This document shows positions 44,419 through 53,237 of a stretch of DNA of 64,000 nucleotides, one piece after another (within the stretch, counting starts at the first letter, position 1; each line of letters opens with the position of its first letter). Position numbers and translations under genes: made by a program. Source of the stretch: Kordia periserrulae (GTDB lineage: Bacteria > Bacteroidota > Bacteroidia > Flavobacteriales > Flavobacteriaceae); contig NZ_QBKT01000002.1 of assembly GCF_003054265.1 (NCBI RefSeq), positions 310,001 through 374,000 of the forward strand. The letters are read 5' to 3'. The notes beneath the pieces are model-generated. The model was not told the DNA's origin, made no database searches, and saw only the letters and a list, made by a program, of their open reading frames with translations.

Positions 44419-44449
44419 TTTGTATTACAACAAATAAACAGTACATTTG
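44419..44449 (+). promoter_or_regulatory. Promoter of the rpsF-rpsR-rplI operon
   Basis: TTTG (44419-44422), 19 nt, TACATTTG (44442-44449), then CGCC: a textbook Bacteroidota promoter 28 nt before rpsF. Confidence 0.75.
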
Positions 44450-44477
44450 CGCCCAATTTTAATTAAAAATAGTATTT

Positions 44478-44816
44478 ATGAATCATTATGAAACTGTTTT
44501 CATTTTAAATCCCGTTTTATCTGAAACTCAGATAAAGGAAACAGTAGCGAAATTTGAAGATTTCATCGTTTCTAGAGGTGGCAAAATGATTTCAAAAGAA
44601 GATTGGGGACTAAAGAAATTAGCATACCCAATTCAGCACAAAAAGAGTGGTTTTTATCACTTATTTGAATTCCAAGCACCAGGAGAAGTAATCTCTCCGT
44701 ATGAGTTAGAGTTTAGACGTGATGAGCGTATCATGCGTTACTTGACGGTTAAGTTAGACAAGCATGCAATTGCTTGGGCTGAGAAAAGAAGAAATAGAAA
44801 AACTGCTAAAGCTTAA
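44478..44816 (+). CDS. rpsF: 30S ribosomal protein S6
   Basis: 112 residues. MNHYETVFILNPVLSETQIKETV, then GLKKLAYPIQHKKSGFYHLFEF and the RRDERIMRYLTVKLDKHAI helix are S6 hallmarks, with a basic tail. S6 forms a heterodimer with S18, encoded next, on the 30S platform. First gene of a classic three-gene operon. Confidence 0.98.
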   Translation: MNHYETVFILNPVLSETQIKETVAKFEDFIVSRGGKMISKEDWGLKKLAYPIQHKKSGFYHLFEFQAPGEVISPYELEFRRDERIMRYLTVKLDKHAIAWAEKRRNRKTAKA

Positions 44817-44822
44817 GAAAGT

Positions 44823-45119
44823 ATGTCTTCAATTGAACAACAAGCAAAAGGAAAGAAAGAAGGAGAAATCAGGTATTTAACTCCTTTGAACATAGAGACG
44901 CAAAAAAATAAGAAATATTGTCGTTTCAAGAAATCAGGTATCAAATATATCGATTATAAAGATGCAGATTTCTTATTAAAATTCGTAAACGAACAAGGGA
45001 AATTATTACCACGTCGTTTAACAGGAACTTCATTAAAGTATCAACGAAAAGTGTCTGTAGCTGTAAAAAGAGCGCGTCACTTAGCATTAATGCCATACGT
45101 TGGCGATATGTTAAAATAA
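44823..45119 (+). CDS. rpsR: 30S ribosomal protein S18
   Basis: 98 residues, long for S18 because of an N-terminal Lys/Glu/Gln-rich extension (about 25 residues). The conserved core is [63 protein letters not shown]. Only one Cys is seen, so it is the zinc-free form. Seven-nucleotide gap after rpsF. Confidence 0.98.
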   Translation: MSSIEQQAKGKKEGEIRYLTPLNIETQKNKKYCRFKKSGIKYIDYKDADFLLKFVNEQGKLLPRRLTGTSLKYQRKVSVAVKRARHLALMPYVGDMLK

Positions 45120-45133
45120 AATAAAGACAGATT

Positions 45134-45583
45134 ATGGAACTTATTTTAAGACAAGACGTTGAAAATTTAGGATTTAAAGATGATATCGTAACGGTAAAAA
45201 ACGGATACGGAAGAAATTATTTAATTCCACAAGGATTTGCAACATTAGCAACAAGTTCAGCTAAGAAAATTTTAGCAGAGAACTTGAAACAAAAAGCATA
45301 TAAAGAACAAAAACTAGTAGACGAAGCTAACGAAACAGCAAAAGCTTTGGCTGAACTAGACATTAAAATTACTGCAAAAACAGGAGCTGGAACAAAATTA
45401 TTTGGTTCAGTAAACAACATTGACTTAGCAGAAGCACTTTCTAAAGAAGGTCACGCAATTGATAAGAAATATATCAAAGTGATTGGTGGAAACGTGAAAA
45501 GAACTGGTCAATACGAAGCAAAAGTACGTTTACACAGAGATGTAGTTGTAGATTTACAATTTGAAGTTATTGCAGAAGCATAA
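45134..45583 (+). CDS. rplI: 50S ribosomal protein L9
   Basis: 149 residues: MELILRQDVENLGFKDDIVTVKNGYGRNYLIPQGFA (rRNA-binding N domain), a central helix and a C domain with KLFGSVNNIDLAEAL. Two-domain dumb-bell protein of the large subunit. Last gene of the operon; a perfect terminator follows. Confidence 0.98.
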   Translation: MELILRQDVENLGFKDDIVTVKNGYGRNYLIPQGFATLATSSAKKILAENLKQKAYKEQKLVDEANETAKALAELDIKITAKTGAGTKLFGSVNNIDLAEALSKEGHAIDKKYIKVIGGNVKRTGQYEAKVRLHRDVVVDLQFEVIAEA

Positions 45584-45610
45584 AATATAGCGCATAGCGT
45601 TTTATATAGA

Positions 45611-45640
45611 AAGTCACTCAGTTTTGAGTGACTTTTTTTA
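45611..45640 (+). terminator. Terminator of the rpsF-rplI operon
   Basis: Perfect 10 bp stem AAGTCACTCA/TGAGTGACTT with a GTTT loop and a run of T. Confidence 0.92.
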
Positions 45641-45678
45641 TATTTATGGCAAACAACTAAGAACCAAAACTAAAATTA

Positions 45679-45960
45679 ATGAATACTTCAGCGTTATATT
45701 GTAGTGTAACCGATACACTTGGAGAACCTTTACCTGGCGTTACTCTAATGCTTCAAAATAAATCAAAAAGCGATAGCATGCCTATTACGCATGTGACCAA
45801 TGCTAAAGGAAAAAGTACGTTTGCAGATTTAATGCCAAGTGAATATGAAATAACAGTTTCTATGGTTGGTTTTCAAACCATAAAAAGAATTTTAACAATA
45901 AGTGTTAATCGAGACTTATATGAAAGTTTTGTAATGCAAACAGCTCCTGTAAGAGAATAA
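45679..45960 (+). CDS. Small single-domain CarboxypepD_reg-like protein
   Basis: 93 residues that form essentially one carboxypeptidase regulatory-like (Ig-like) domain: ALYCSVTDTLGEPLPGVTLMLQNK, THVTNAKGKSTFADLMPSEYEITVSMVGFQ. There is no signal peptide at this start and no partner domain, unusual for a fold normally fused to TonB receptors or peptidases. A start further upstream is not supported. It may be a remnant of a larger exported protein or a free-standing domain. Confidence 0.72.
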   Translation: MNTSALYCSVTDTLGEPLPGVTLMLQNKSKSDSMPITHVTNAKGKSTFADLMPSEYEITVSMVGFQTIKRILTISVNRDLYESFVMQTAPVRE

Positions 45961-46056
45961 TATTACTAGCAAAAATTAAACTCGTTCATTCGTTGCGTTT
46001 GAAAATATCCTTGTAAATTTGTACACTTTTTAAGAAGAAAGATTACGAAAATATTT

Positions 46057-46527
46057 ATGAAATACACGCGACTTACGAAAGAACAACTCGAAGAACTCCA
46101 TCAAGAATTCATCAACTTTCTAGCAACACAATCTATTACAGCAGATGAATGGCAAACGATTAAAACGGAAAAGCCAGAAGTTGCTGAACAAGAAATTGAC
46201 GTATTCAGCGATTTGGTGTGGGAAGGTGTATTGACGCAAGCAACCTATTTAGAAAATATCTCGCCGCAACATCTGTATTTATTTCACTTGCGTGAAGATG
46301 AAATGAAGCTGATTGCGGTTAAAATTTTAAATCCAGCTATTGACATTACTACAAAAGAAGGCTTTCAATGGTTGCGTGAAAATTACACGTCTGAAGAAGT
46401 GGAAATCTTAACCGCAAACAAAGCCTATTCGGAAGACAGAAACGCAGATAAATTCGCTTTGATACAACAAGGTTCCAACATTACCAAAGGACAATTATAC
46501 CAATGGTTTGAAGCCATGATGGCGTAG
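46057..46527 (+). CDS. Conserved flavobacterial hypothetical protein, DUF6495-like
   Basis: 156 residues, cytoplasmic, helical and acidic (TRLTKEQLEELHQEFINFLATQSITADEW, VFSDLVWEGVLTQATYLENISPQHLYLF). It resembles a Bacteroidota-only family that I associate with DUF6495; the label is from memory. A -7 element TAAATTTG lies at 46014-46021, 35 nt before the ATG. No functional motif is visible. Confidence 0.75.
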   Translation: MKYTRLTKEQLEELHQEFINFLATQSITADEWQTIKTEKPEVAEQEIDVFSDLVWEGVLTQATYLENISPQHLYLFHLREDEMKLIAVKILNPAIDITTKEGFQWLRENYTSEEVEILTANKAYSEDRNADKFALIQQGSNITKGQLYQWFEAMMA

Positions 46528-46658
46528 TTTATCGTATTTTTCTACTTTTTAATTTGAAATCATATCTCAAAAACCGAATTTTTGAATTTTATTGTATATT
46601 CGAACAATCGCAAACAATCGATAACTGTTCATTCCATCAATAAAATCCAAAAGCCCGA

Positions 46659-48566
46659 ATGAAGAAGACCTACATATTCATTGCATGCCTTCTAGTAGTT
46701 GTAAATGTGTACGCGCAAACGTCTTCTAAAGACAAACTCGCAGTTGAAGGTGAAGTCGTATTTGTCTCAAAACTTCCCAAACCGAACGAAATTGACTATC
46801 CAAACTGTAACTATTCAGCCATTGTAAAACTGAATTCTAAAGATGAAAATACACGAGTAAATGTGATTTTTCAAGGGATTGTCAACAAACAAAAGGTAGC
46901 TACGGCAAACTTTAAAATTGGTGATAAACTCAAACTTAACTTGCTTCCTTTTAATAAAACGAAAGCAGAAGTGCGTCAAACGCAATTGGTCGATGAGGTG
47001 GACGATTTTGATATGAAAGTCTATTATGCGCTTGAAGCCAAAAAAATAAAACAATTTTCCTCTAAAAAAACAACAGCAACAATTACAACAACGAAAGAAA
47101 AGGTTGCTGCCATTAGCACATTAGAAAAAGATAGAAAAGCAGTGCGTATTCGGAAAAAAAAGATAAAATCTGAAATTCAACGAATTGAAAAACTGCTACA
47201 AGCACACGGAAATTCATGGGAACAGTGGGAAAAAGACATTCAAGACTTCAAAGCGGAATACGCAAAAGCGACAGAAGCAAAAGCTTCCAAATGGATTGGC
47301 AATTCGTTTTTCTCTGCAGGAAATGCCTATGCTGAACAAAATGAAGGCAATTTTGTAGAAGCCATGACGCGTTTCAACACCTATTTAAAACAGTACAACA
47401 TAGACCTTATCGTTATCCGAATTCCCTTTAAAGGCGAAGTTGCGGGTGATTTCTTTAGTGATAAACTTTCCGATGGCATCGTTAATCCGTACGCGATGAA
47501 AGTCACGCTCGATTTGTTAAAAAACGGAATAGAAGTGCACGATATCTTGCCAAAACTCATTGAAGAACGCGAAAAGCATCCTTTACTATTTTGGTATAAT
47601 GACTTTGAAGAAACGCATCCAGCGGAAGCTACCTCTTGGATTGTAGCTAAAGAACTCAAAGAAATTTTAGCGCGATATACAGAATATGATGAAGTTGCTA
47701 AAATTACTACGAGCTTAAAAGACACCGTTGGTGTCCGCAACGGCAAATCGTATCGTTGGCCAAAAGGGAACAGGGCATTTTCTAGTAGTACAATGATTCC
47801 GTTCAAAACAGTTTTAGACAGTACAAAAAACGTAGTATCTATACATTACGACACAAATACCTCTCCTTTTTTATTCATCGGAAACTCTTTTTTAGCCTAT
47901 CCATCCATCATTCGTGGCGGAAGTATTCCACATTATTTTATTCATGAAACAGGTATTCAACCCGATGTGTATTACAGAAGTGGCGGCGTGGGACTCGGAA
48001 GACTCATCTACAAAAAAGGTCTTTCATTTTTAGAAAATAGAAGAGCTATTGTGTATGTGGCACTTCCGCAATCGTTTCAAGGAACCGTTCCTGTAATTCC
48101 GTTGGAAGCGAGTATTTCTCAAAAACGGTTTCAAGAAAAAGAAATTGTCACGCTTCAAAAAGATACTTGGGATGCGTATGTAGAATTTCCACCTGAAGTT
48201 AAACCAGGAATCCCTTTTCGCATACAAGAAAACGGATACATTAGCGTTGTCGGCAAGAATGGTATAAAAAGTGATGGTGGCGATATGGTTATTACCATTC
48301 CTGAGATTAAAAATATGACAAAAGATACTCTTCTTAAAGTAAAGTTCGAATTTCGTTCTGTAGGTTTTGGACATGTCGTAGTTACTTATGCAGGAGAAGA
48401 AAAAAGATTTTTACGCTCTGCCAATGTAAAAGATGGATATTTTGAAACGGTATATTTTAATGTCAAAAAAAATATTGACCCTCAGAAACTCATAGTTTCG
48501 TTTAAAAGTATCAAGAAAAAGCAGTTAATTAAAAAAATTAACATAAGTGTTCTATCATCCAAATAG
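46659..48566 (+). CDS. Exported AlgJ/AlgX-related SGNH-like protein with degenerate motifs
   Basis: 635 residues. Signal peptide (cleavage after VYAQ, residue 20), an N-terminal beta domain (about 25-130), a charged coiled-coil stretch (about 150-205), then an SGNH-hydrolase-like domain. Where AlgJ/AlgX have D-x-H-W and G-D-S, this protein has EETHP (Glu318, His320) and FLFIGNSF (Gly408-Asn409-Ser410), so the catalytic Asp is replaced by Glu in the first motif and the GDS Asp by Asn. The C-terminal 130 residues form a beta sandwich, possibly carbohydrate-binding. It lies 9 nt before the MBOAT gene and is the first gene of the O-acetylation cluster. Confidence 0.75.
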   Translation: MKKTYIFIACLLVVVNVYAQTSSKDKLAVEGEVVFVSKLPKPNEIDYPNCNYSAIVKLNSKDENTRVNVIFQGIVNKQKVATANFKIGDKLKLNLLPFNKTKAEVRQTQLVDEVDDFDMKVYYALEAKKIKQFSSKKTTATITTTKEKVAAISTLEKDRKAVRIRKKKIKSEIQRIEKLLQAHGNSWEQWEKDIQDFKAEYAKATEAKASKWIGNSFFSAGNAYAEQNEGNFVEAMTRFNTYLKQYNIDLIVIRIPFKGEVAGDFFSDKLSDGIVNPYAMKVTLDLLKNGIEVHDILPKLIEEREKHPLLFWYNDFEETHPAEATSWIVAKELKEILARYTEYDEVAKITTSLKDTVGVRNGKSYRWPKGNRAFSSSTMIPFKTVLDSTKNVVSIHYDTNTSPFLFIGNSFLAYPSIIRGGSIPHYFIHETGIQPDVYYRSGGVGLGRLIYKKGLSFLENRRAIVYVALPQSFQGTVPVIPLEASISQKRFQEKEIVTLQKDTWDAYVEFPPEVKPGIPFRIQENGYISVVGKNGIKSDGGDMVITIPEIKNMTKDTLLKVKFEFRSVGFGHVVVTYAGEEKRFLRSANVKDGYFETVYFNVKKNIDPQKLIVSFKSIKKKQLIKKINISVLSSK

Positions 48567-48575
48567 CAGACATGA

Positions 48576-50033
48576 ATGGTTTTTAGTTCCTACTTTTTTA
48601 CCTTTTACTTTCTGCCAATAGTACTGCTATTGTACTATGTGTCTCCCAAAAAGTTACGGCATTTTACACTAACCATTATAAGCTACATCTTTTACGGTTG
48701 GGCAAATTCTGCGTTTGTGTTATTGATGTTGGGAAGCACAATTATCGATTACATTTGCGGATTGTTTATCGCAGAGCGTTGGGGAAAAAACTGGTCAAAA
48801 CCTATAGAAAGTCTGGAAAAAGGAGGAAAACGTACCCAACAACAAAAATGGGCAGTTACCATTTCTGTCATCTCCAATTTATCATTACTCGCATTTTTCA
48901 AATACTTCAATTTTGCGGTTGAAAACTACAATGCATTGCTAGAATTTATAGGTTTGGAAGGAATTGACTCCAACAGTATCATGAATGTAGTTTTGCCGTT
49001 GGGAATCAGTTTTTACACGTTTCAAAGCATGAGTTATTCCATCGATATCTATCGTGGCAATGCCAAACCAATACGGAACTTTATAGATTTTGCCTGCTAT
49101 GTTTCTATGTTTCCACAACTCGTTGCAGGCCCCATCATTCGTTTTCAAGATGTTGCCAATCAATTGCGTCATCGTACACATACCTTAGAAAAATTTTCAA
49201 GAGGAATTGCCTTTTTCTGTTTAGGAATGGCAAAAAAAGTATTGTTGGCAAACCCCTGCGGAAAAATTGCAGATACGTGCTTTGATGCGGTTGATGTTGG
49301 CTTTTTAAATTCGTGGTATGGCGCCATTTCGTATGCGTTTCAAATTTACTTTGATTTTAGTGGATATTCAGACATGGCAATCGGATTGGGATTAATGCTC
49401 GGCTTTGTCTTTGCCAAAAACTTTGACAATCCGTATTCATCCAAAAGCATTACGGAATTTTGGCGACGTTGGCATATTTCCTTATCAACTTGGTTGCGCG
49501 ATTATCTCTACATTCCACTAGGCGGAAATCGAAACGGAAACACACGAACGTACATCAATTTGATGTTGGTGATGTTACTTGGCGGATTGTGGCATGGTTC
49601 GTCGTGGAATTTTGTAATTTGGGGCGCAATTCATGGTGTATTTTTAGCCTTGGAGCGATTGGCAAACAAAAAAGCTTTCTACCAAAAACTGCCAAAAATC
49701 GGCGGAATCATGCTTACATTTATCATTGTGGTTTGTGCGTGGGTTTTCTTTAGAGCAAGCGATTTGCCAAACGCTATCAACTACTTACAAGCGATGTTTG
49801 GCGGCACGTCAGCTATGGAAATTGACGCTGTAAATGACATTCTTATCAAAAATCCGTATTATATCATCAATTTTATCCTTGCGGGAATAGTGGTTTGGAC
49901 ATTTCCACAAACATGGAATTTCACCAAAAACATCACGTTCGCAAAATCACTTTGGATTATTTTCGTAATGATTATTTCCATACTAACATTGATGACGCAA
50001 GATTTCAATCCGTTTATCTACTTTATATTCTAA
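48576..50033 (+). CDS. MBOAT-family O-acyltransferase, AlgI-like
   Basis: 485 residues with about eleven membrane helices. The AlgI/DltB signatures are intact: FPQLVAGPIIRF (180-190), SITEFWRRWHISLSTWLRDYLYIPLGGNR (291-319) and the active-site GGLWHGSSWNFVIWGAIHG with His340 and His353. MBOAT proteins move acetyl groups across the membrane to SGNH partners that acetylate an exopolysaccharide; in alginate-type systems these are AlgJ/AlgX. Flanked on both sides by such partners here. No polymerase or synthase lies in the window, so the polysaccharide is unknown. Confidence 0.95.
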   Translation: MVFSSYFFTFYFLPIVLLLYYVSPKKLRHFTLTIISYIFYGWANSAFVLLMLGSTIIDYICGLFIAERWGKNWSKPIESLEKGGKRTQQQKWAVTISVISNLSLLAFFKYFNFAVENYNALLEFIGLEGIDSNSIMNVVLPLGISFYTFQSMSYSIDIYRGNAKPIRNFIDFACYVSMFPQLVAGPIIRFQDVANQLRHRTHTLEKFSRGIAFFCLGMAKKVLLANPCGKIADTCFDAVDVGFLNSWYGAISYAFQIYFDFSGYSDMAIGLGLMLGFVFAKNFDNPYSSKSITEFWRRWHISLSTWLRDYLYIPLGGNRNGNTRTYINLMLVMLLGGLWHGSSWNFVIWGAIHGVFLALERLANKKAFYQKLPKIGGIMLTFIIVVCAWVFFRASDLPNAINYLQAMFGGTSAMEIDAVNDILIKNPYYIINFILAGIVVWTFPQTWNFTKNITFAKSLWIIFVMIISILTLMTQDFNPFIYFIF

Positions 50034-50036
50034 GCA

Positions 50037-51656
50037 ATGTTGAACAAAGAACAAAAACAGACACGAGAAGCGATTGCGATGGAAGAAATAGGAAAAACAA
50101 CCATTTCTAAAGGCAATCAACAATTGCTATTTGTGTTTTTTATAGTCTTGTTGATTTCTGGGATGCTAGCGCAGTTTTTCTTTGCAGAAAAAAACGAAAC
50201 GCAGCTCACACTAAAAACTACAAAGGAAAAAACAAAAGCAAGTTCACTTTTTGAAACACTTTCACAAACAAATACTGCAGTACGCAACCACATAGAAGCA
50301 TTAGAAACAGGCATTGAAGAAAATTCCGTTTTGCGAAAAACGTTTATTCCAGTGATGCAATCGGTACTATTTAATGTTTTCCAAACAGGAAATGAAAACG
50401 CGTGGATTTCAGATGAAAATTTCTACTATAAACATGCCAATCAATACCTAACACAAGCGGGATTTTTAGAACCAATACAACTCAAAAAACGAGCCGTAGA
50501 AGGAATACAGCCCAATCCAATCAAAGCGATTTTAGACTTTAAAAAGCAATTGGCAAAACGAAATATTCAACTCATGATTGTCCCTGCACCGCCAAAAGCT
50601 TCATTTGTGTTAAAAAAAGGAGAAAAGGCCGTAAACAATCAATCGTATACTACATTTATAAACACGTTGCGTCAACATGATATTCTGGTTTGTGATGTGT
50701 TTCAATTGTTTGAAAAGAAGCGGCTTTCGAAAGAAAGTTATCTTAAATACGACACACATTGGACACCAAAAGCGATGGAAATGGTCGCTCAAGAAATGGC
50801 AAGAGTATTAGACAGTAGTTCCATCCCGAAAGGAACTACACAATACACAACTAAAAACATTACGGTAGAAAATTATGGAGACATAGCAGACATGCTTCAC
50901 ATCGACAAAAAGGATTTGCAACTACAACCGCAAAAAGTAGCAATTACCCAAGTGCTTGATGAAAACTTTTTGTTCAAACCTTCTTCACAATCGGATATTT
51001 TATTTTTGGGCGATAGTTACGCCAATATATTTTCGTCAGAAATCATGAATTGGGGAAGTGCTGCGGGACTTTCCGAACAGTTGAGCAATCATATGCAAAA
51101 ACCAGTAGATCGCATACAAATGAACGATGCTGGCGCTCATGCCACGCGCGTAGCGCTTTCTAACGAATTGAAACGAGGAAAAGACCGTTTGGCTGGGAAA
51201 AAAATCGTGATTTGGGAATTTGCGGCACGCGAATTGAGTTTTGGAGATTGGAAACTAATTAACATAGAGTTGAACGAAAACTATATTTCCAACTTTTTTG
51301 TACCGAAAGAACAACAATCTGTTACCGTAACAGGAATTGTGAGTGAAACGAGTCAAGTGCCGATTCCGAGTTCAGTTCCGTACAAAGATCATCTTGTGTC
51401 AGCACATATTACAGCGTTGAAAAATATAGAAACAGGAGAAGCTTTAGGAGAATCCGTTGTATATTTAGCCAGTATGAAAGACAATGTTTGGACCGATGCC
51501 GCTCGCTTGCGAAATGGACAAAAAGTAACGCTTACGTTATACAATTGGAATGACTTCTCAGAAACGTACGGCGCTGTGAATCGTTCAGAATTGCAAGATG
51601 ATGAACTGTCTTTTGAAGATCCTTGTTGGGGAATTTTACTCGATAATCGAGATTAA
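50037..51656 (+). CDS. AlgJ/AlgX-like O-acetyltransferase with C-terminal extension
   Basis: 539 residues, 3 nt after the MBOAT stop. A signal anchor lies at 28-48. The SGNH-like domain has the AlgJ signature DTHWTP (Asp239, His241) and FLGDSYA (Ser327 nucleophile), with typical IMIVPAPPKAS-type (residues 180-190) and VIWEFAARELS segments. After about residue 415 a beta-rich extension (VTVTGIVSETSQVPI..., about 120 residues) is added, not found in short AlgJ. The last six codons and stop (CTCGATAATCGAGATTAA) fall in a dispersed repeat also seen at 27894, suggesting the 3' end was remodelled by it. Confidence 0.9.
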   Translation: MLNKEQKQTREAIAMEEIGKTTISKGNQQLLFVFFIVLLISGMLAQFFFAEKNETQLTLKTTKEKTKASSLFETLSQTNTAVRNHIEALETGIEENSVLRKTFIPVMQSVLFNVFQTGNENAWISDENFYYKHANQYLTQAGFLEPIQLKKRAVEGIQPNPIKAILDFKKQLAKRNIQLMIVPAPPKASFVLKKGEKAVNNQSYTTFINTLRQHDILVCDVFQLFEKKRLSKESYLKYDTHWTPKAMEMVAQEMARVLDSSSIPKGTTQYTTKNITVENYGDIADMLHIDKKDLQLQPQKVAITQVLDENFLFKPSSQSDILFLGDSYANIFSSEIMNWGSAAGLSEQLSNHMQKPVDRIQMNDAGAHATRVALSNELKRGKDRLAGKKIVIWEFAARELSFGDWKLINIELNENYISNFFVPKEQQSVTVTGIVSETSQVPIPSSVPYKDHLVSAHITALKNIETGEALGESVVYLASMKDNVWTDAARLRNGQKVTLTLYNWNDFSETYGAVNRSELQDDELSFEDPCWGILLDNRD

Positions 51657-51690
51657 AATGAAGTAGTTGACATAAAAACACCGAAAAAAA

Positions 51691-52695
51691 ATGAAAAACT
51701 ATATTCTTGTTGTAACATTAGCTATTTTGGGAGGTTTTACGTGTGTTGCGCAAACATCTTTTGAAAAAATATGCAAAGAAAAAGTGACAAAAGCAACGTC
51801 GACGACAGTCGTTGGGCAAGATGGTTGGTTGTTTCTAACTTCGGAATTATCACACATTGCCAAAGGAAAGTTTTACGGTTCCGCAGCGGCAAAAACTGCG
51901 GTATGTGCGAGTCCCGATAGAAAAGATCCCATTCCTGCCATTGTCGATTTCAACAATCAATTGCAACAACAAGGCATTCAACTATACCTGATGCCAGTTC
52001 CACCAAAAGCGATGATTAATGCTAGTAAAGTGGATGCGTCTTTACAAAACAATCAAAAATTGGCAGTTCATTATCAAAATCTCTACAAAGAATTGAGAGG
52101 TCAAGGAGTAGAAGTGATTGATGTATTTCCAGATTTTTACAAAGAAACAGCAAAAGGAAATCTGATGTATTGCAAACAAGATTCGCATTGGAATCCCGCA
52201 GGAATCAAAGTTGCGAGTACGAACGTTTCAAACACCATTAAAAAGCAAGATTGGTATCAAAATGATGCTGGAAAAATTAAAAAAGAGAAACCTACACAAA
52301 AGACCATTCAAATTGAGGGCGATTTAAAAGCGGCAGCTGATATAAATCTTGGAAAAGAAAAATTAAGTATCAATACATTTCAAAAAGCGTCAAAAATAGA
52401 CGAAAACTCACCTGTGTTGGTCATAGGAGATAGTCACACGTTGATTTTTCATTCGGGCGGCGATATGCTAGCTGAAAATGCAGGTTTTACTGATGCTTTA
52501 GCGGCGCAATTAGGATTGAATGTAGATTTGATAGGCGTGCGCGGTTCAGGAACGACTTCCGTCAGAATCGATTTGTACAGAAAAGCTAAAAATAAAGATT
52601 GGCTCGGAAAAAAGAAAGTCATTATTTGGTGTTTTGCTGCAAGAAACTTCTCAGAATCTAAAAACGGTTGGCGAAAAGTGCCTGTGATGAAGTAA
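51691..52695 (+). CDS. AlgJ/AlgX-like O-acetyltransferase, short form
   Basis: 334 residues. A signal peptide ends at about CVAQ (residue 21). The catalytic motifs are QDSHWNPAG (Asp164, His166) and VIGDSHT (Ser248), with LYLMPVPPKAMI and VIIWCFAARNFSE in the expected places. It is a compact SGNH domain without an extension, close to AlgJ in size. Third SGNH-like partner of the MBOAT; the strict catalytic triad contrasts with the degenerate protein at 46659. Confidence 0.92.
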   Translation: MKNYILVVTLAILGGFTCVAQTSFEKICKEKVTKATSTTVVGQDGWLFLTSELSHIAKGKFYGSAAAKTAVCASPDRKDPIPAIVDFNNQLQQQGIQLYLMPVPPKAMINASKVDASLQNNQKLAVHYQNLYKELRGQGVEVIDVFPDFYKETAKGNLMYCKQDSHWNPAGIKVASTNVSNTIKKQDWYQNDAGKIKKEKPTQKTIQIEGDLKAAADINLGKEKLSINTFQKASKIDENSPVLVIGDSHTLIFHSGGDMLAENAGFTDALAAQLGLNVDLIGVRGSGTTSVRIDLYRKAKNKDWLGKKKVIIWCFAARNFSESKNGWRKVPVMK

Positions 52696-52730
52696 TGAAA
52701 CACTATTTATAAAGGTATTTCTGAGCATAA

Positions 52731-52763
52731 AAATAGTGCCTCTAAAAAAAAGAGACACTATTT
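52731..52763. terminator. Bidirectional terminator between cluster and lectin
   Basis: AAATAGTGCCTCT/AGAGACACTATTT stem of 13 bp with one mismatch and an A-rich loop, between the converging genes. Confidence 0.75.
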
Positions 52764-52787
52764 AAGTAGCAAATACGATACAATTTC

Positions 52788-53237
52788 TTATTCAGTATAG
52801 GCACCTACATACCATTTTGATCCATCCCAGCAATATTCTTTTTGAACATTGTCTTGATTGTACGCGTAAACTCTAATATGAATTTGCCCGTTTTTATCTA
52901 ACCAAGAAGTCGCATCTGGAGTAGAAGCTCCATAAAACTGCCCGCTAGTTAAAGCACCAGAATACCATTTGTCTTTGTCCCAACAAAGCTCAATGATTTT
53001 TCCATTAGTTCCAATCGCATATACACGTATATGAATTTGTCCGCTTGAGTCAAGCCAAGAAGTCGCTCCTGCACCAGAAATTGCAGAAAACTGATTTGTC
53101 AAAGCTCCGTCATACCATTTGTTAGAATCCCAACATCTTTCTAGAAGTTTACCATTAGATTGTTGTAAACTGTAAATTCGTAAGTGAATTTGTCCACTTC
53201 CATCTACCCAAGAAGTGGCTCCCATAGAGTTCCCCAT
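52788..53237 (-). CDS. Three-repeat fucose-type lectin, RSL/AAL family
   Basis: 149 residues made of three repeats of about 50: each has ATSWxDxxGQIHxRxY, then a Glu, CWD and KWYxGA. The pattern matches the Ralstonia RSL and Aleuria AAL six-bladed propeller lectins, where Arg, Glu and Trp of each blade bind L-fucose. All three repeats keep them: Arg20/Glu33/Trp41, Arg71/Glu83/Trp91, Arg122/Glu134/Trp142. RSL has two blades per chain and trimerises; AAL has six per chain. Three per chain implies a dimer to close six blades. No signal peptide, like RSL. It converges on the O-acetylation cluster. Confidence 0.9.
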   Translation of the reverse strand: MGNSMGATSWVDGSGQIHLRIYSLQQSNGKLLERCWDSNKWYDGALTNQFSAISGAGATSWLDSSGQIHIRVYAIGTNGKIIELCWDKDKWYSGALTSGQFYGASTPDATSWLDKNGQIHIRVYAYNQDNVQKEYCWDGSKWYVGAYTE

